From assembly GCA_052384575.1 (NCBI GenBank), contig JBQSUQ010000010.1: DNA of 14,893 nt, one strand, 5' to 3'. The position numbers were made by a program, and so were the translations under genes. The notes beneath the pieces are model-generated. The model did not search any database, was not told the DNA's origin, and saw only the letters and a list, made by a program, of their open reading frames with translations. Positions 13,583 to 14,893 of this stretch are shown one piece after another (positions within the stretch are counted from its first letter, which is position 1; each line of letters opens with the position of its first letter). Origin of the DNA: JBQSUQ01 sp052384575. GTDB lineage: Bacteria > Pseudomonadota > Gammaproteobacteria > Enterobacterales > Pasteurellaceae.

Positions 13583-14851
13583 CTATTCCACCTCAATCTG
13601 CCCATTCATTAACATCGGCAAGAGAAAATCTCGCAGTTGGGTGAGTTGTTGGGTTTGTTTTGCATTAGATTTTATGTTCTCAAATATAGGATTAACCAAA
13701 TCATAATAATCTTTTAATACCTTTTCATTCGGCTTTATAAATCTGATATTTTCAAAATCAGTTTTATTCATATTGGCAAACGTATTTCCTGTTTTTGCTC
13801 CCGACACTGTGAAAAAATCTAAAATAGAAAAATATAAGTAATATTTGTTATACGGACTTGAGCAAATAATTGAATTTATTTGTTGGTTGGTTTGTGATAA
13901 TTCTGTTGTAAATCCAACTAAGCCAACGGTAGCAATACATGTTACACAAATAGAATCTTCAGGCAAAAATTTATTTTTTTGTGTACTTGCACCTAATTCC
14001 GTTAACGTTTCATCAGTTTTTACAATAAAAGTATTCCCTCTTATATCACCAATCGTAATAAATGGAATAATTCCATTAAAATTTTCAATATTAGCTTTGG
14101 AGGGTGTTTTTCCTGTAATGATATTATTCTCTATTTCCCCCAATTTCTTCACTTCCCACCCCTTCGGTATTTCTCTTTTTAACTCAGGGTTATACACCAT
14201 TTCGCCGCTTGATGATTTGTAGGGGTTACCGTTTTCATCGGGGAAATCAAATTGCACAAACCAGTAGTCGTACAGGGTTTTTGCCATTTTTTCCAGTTCG
14301 GCGTTGATTTGTTGGTTGAGGGCAATTTTGCGATCTAAGGTGGAAAGCACTTGGGCGATTTTTTGTTGGGTTTGTAAATCAAAATTTGGAAATGATATAT
14401 TTTTTAAAGCTGAAATAGGCAATTGTGGCTGTGCTGAACCAGAACCATTATATTCACATTGTTTTTTAAATAATTCAGACCTAAAAAATGAATATAAGAA
14501 ATAAGGATCATATTTTGAACAATTAGATCGGATTATTACCATCCCTGAATTAATACGTATATTTTTATATAATTCATTTTCTGAAACATAAGCAACATTC
14601 CCAACTGTTCCACGAGTTGTTAACACAATGTCTCGGTTAATTAATTTTCCTTTTCTTAATAATTGATCTTTTTCTTTGGTAATAAAATCTAATTTATTAA
14701 AATTGAAACCATCAGACGTAACGTTTCCAGTATTTAGAAAAACACAATAGCCTGATGAGCTAAAGTCTTTTTTCTTTGGATAATTAGCTCCCCGATCACC
14801 ATCAATAAATTCAATTTCCGTATCATTAAACCTAATATAACTGACTACCAT
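13583..14851 (-). CDS. hsdS: Type I restriction-modification specificity subunit HsdS
   Basis: HsdS chooses the two-part DNA target for a type I restriction-modification complex (HsdM2S methylase, with HsdR added for cleavage). The 422 residues show the two-half design: target recognition domain 1 (about 1-155, with EFIDGDRGANYPKK at 14-27), a conserved helical spacer (160-205, LQTQQKIAQVLSTLDRKIALNQQ then YDYWFVQFDFP), TRD2 (about 230-380, beginning GWEVKKLGEI and ITGKTPSK), and a second helical spacer (388-422) ending LRDFLLPMLMNGQIEV. The protein looks complete and unbroken. Its TRD-coding parts are more AT-rich than the spacer-coding part, and it has no USS. The start is uncertain: ATG 14849-14851 has AGGGGA ten bases upstream, but the frame stays open to the window edge. 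hsdM and hsdR are not in the window; hsdM would be expected to the right. Confidence 0.92.
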   Translation of the reverse strand: MVVSYIRFNDTEIEFIDGDRGANYPKKKDFSSSGYCVFLNTGNVTSDGFNFNKLDFITKEKDQLLRKGKLINRDIVLTTRGTVGNVAYVSENELYKNIRINSGMVIIRSNCSKYDPYFLYSFFRSELFKKQCEYNGSGSAQPQLPISALKNISFPNFDLQTQQKIAQVLSTLDRKIALNQQINAELEKMAKTLYDYWFVQFDFPDENGNPYKSSSGEMVYNPELKREIPKGWEVKKLGEIENNIITGKTPSKANIENFNGIIPFITIGDIRGNTFIVKTDETLTELGASTQKNKFLPEDSICVTCIATVGLVGFTTELSQTNQQINSIICSSPYNKYYLYFSILDFFTVSGAKTGNTFANMNKTDFENIRFIKPNEKVLKDYYDLVNPIFENIKSNAKQTQQLTQLRDFLLPMLMNGQIEVE

Positions 14852-14873
14852 TCCGCAAACTTCCCCTAGAAAC

Positions 14874-14893
14874 CGTAGGATGGGCTTTAGCCC
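14874..14893. repeat. Interspersed palindromic repeat, cut by window end
   Basis: GTAGGATGGGCTTTAGCCC at the right edge contains the inverted pair GGGCT/AGCCC around TT (14882-14893). It resembles the short intergenic repeat I remember as common in Haemophilus and related genera. It sits about 25 bases upstream of the hsdS start, and its right end is missing. Confidence 0.5.

Noticed and set aside
13485..13706. Plus-strand open frame of 73 codons after rlmJ
   Set aside because: It runs through the USS and the repeat and then antisense into hsdS; its composition and lack of RBS suggest chance.
13583..14893. Phase-variable simple repeats or a CRISPR array near the restriction gene
   Set aside because: I saw no tetranucleotide or longer tandem tract and no regularly spaced repeats; only the two-copy direct repeat inside hsdS is present.
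1..14893. Insertion sequences, prophage genes, integrase or attachment sites
   Set aside because: No transposase, integrase or phage proteins are encoded. The tRNA 3' ends are not duplicated elsewhere in the window, so hsdS does not appear to be a tRNA-integrated island.

Overview
The window reads as ordinary chromosome of a Pasteurellaceae bacterium, most likely a Haemophilus of the H. influenzae / H. parainfluenzae group. Fourteen exact copies of the H. influenzae-type DNA uptake signal sequence (USS, AAGTGCGGT in either direction) occur in 14.9 kb, about one per kb. The alternative Actinobacillus-type USS was not seen. The oxaloacetate decarboxylase operon makes me lean towards H. parainfluenzae or a close relative, but the sequence alone does not settle the species.

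Layout from left to right. Positions 1-2870 hold pentose phosphate genes: pgl, an AT-rich gene for a small lipoprotein I do not recognise, and gnd, all on the plus strand and ending in a palindromic terminator. Positions 2904-5170 (minus strand) hold yheS, an ABC-F ATPase gene, whose stop overlaps the start of an EmrE-like small multidrug resistance gene. Positions 5302-8850 hold oadG-oadA-oadB, a complete Na+-pumping oxaloacetate decarboxylase. It has a promoter whose activator site fits both CRP and FNR, and it ends in a terminator made from two inverted USS copies. Positions 8853-9611 (minus) hold trmB, divergent from a tight mutY-yggX-mltC operon (9762-12237) that ends in a clear terminator. 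Positions 12320-12600 hold a tRNA-Phe/tRNA-Asn operon with a strong stable-RNA promoter and its own terminator. rlmJ (12636-13481) follows so closely that it probably depends on read-through from the tRNA operon. Positions 13583-14851 (minus) hold hsdS, the specificity subunit of a type I restriction-modification system; its hsdM and hsdR partners are not in the window. Partial interspersed repeats flank hsdS on both sides.

How the genes work together: pgl and gnd are consecutive oxidative pentose phosphate steps. OadG, OadA and OadB assemble into one membrane pump in which biotinylated OadA carries CO2 to OadB. MutY removes adenine mispaired with 8-oxoguanine, and neighbouring YggX protects against iron and oxidative stress. 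The tRNA genes, trmB (tRNA m7G) and rlmJ (23S rRNA m6A) all serve translation.

Almost everything belongs to known families with intact catalytic residues. I see no convincing undescribed system. The least explained parts are the AT-rich lipoprotein gene, the hsdS locus with its repeats, and the composite activator site upstream of oadG. There is no gene-free stretch longer than 300 bases. All comparisons with known proteins rest on remembered family features, not on a search.
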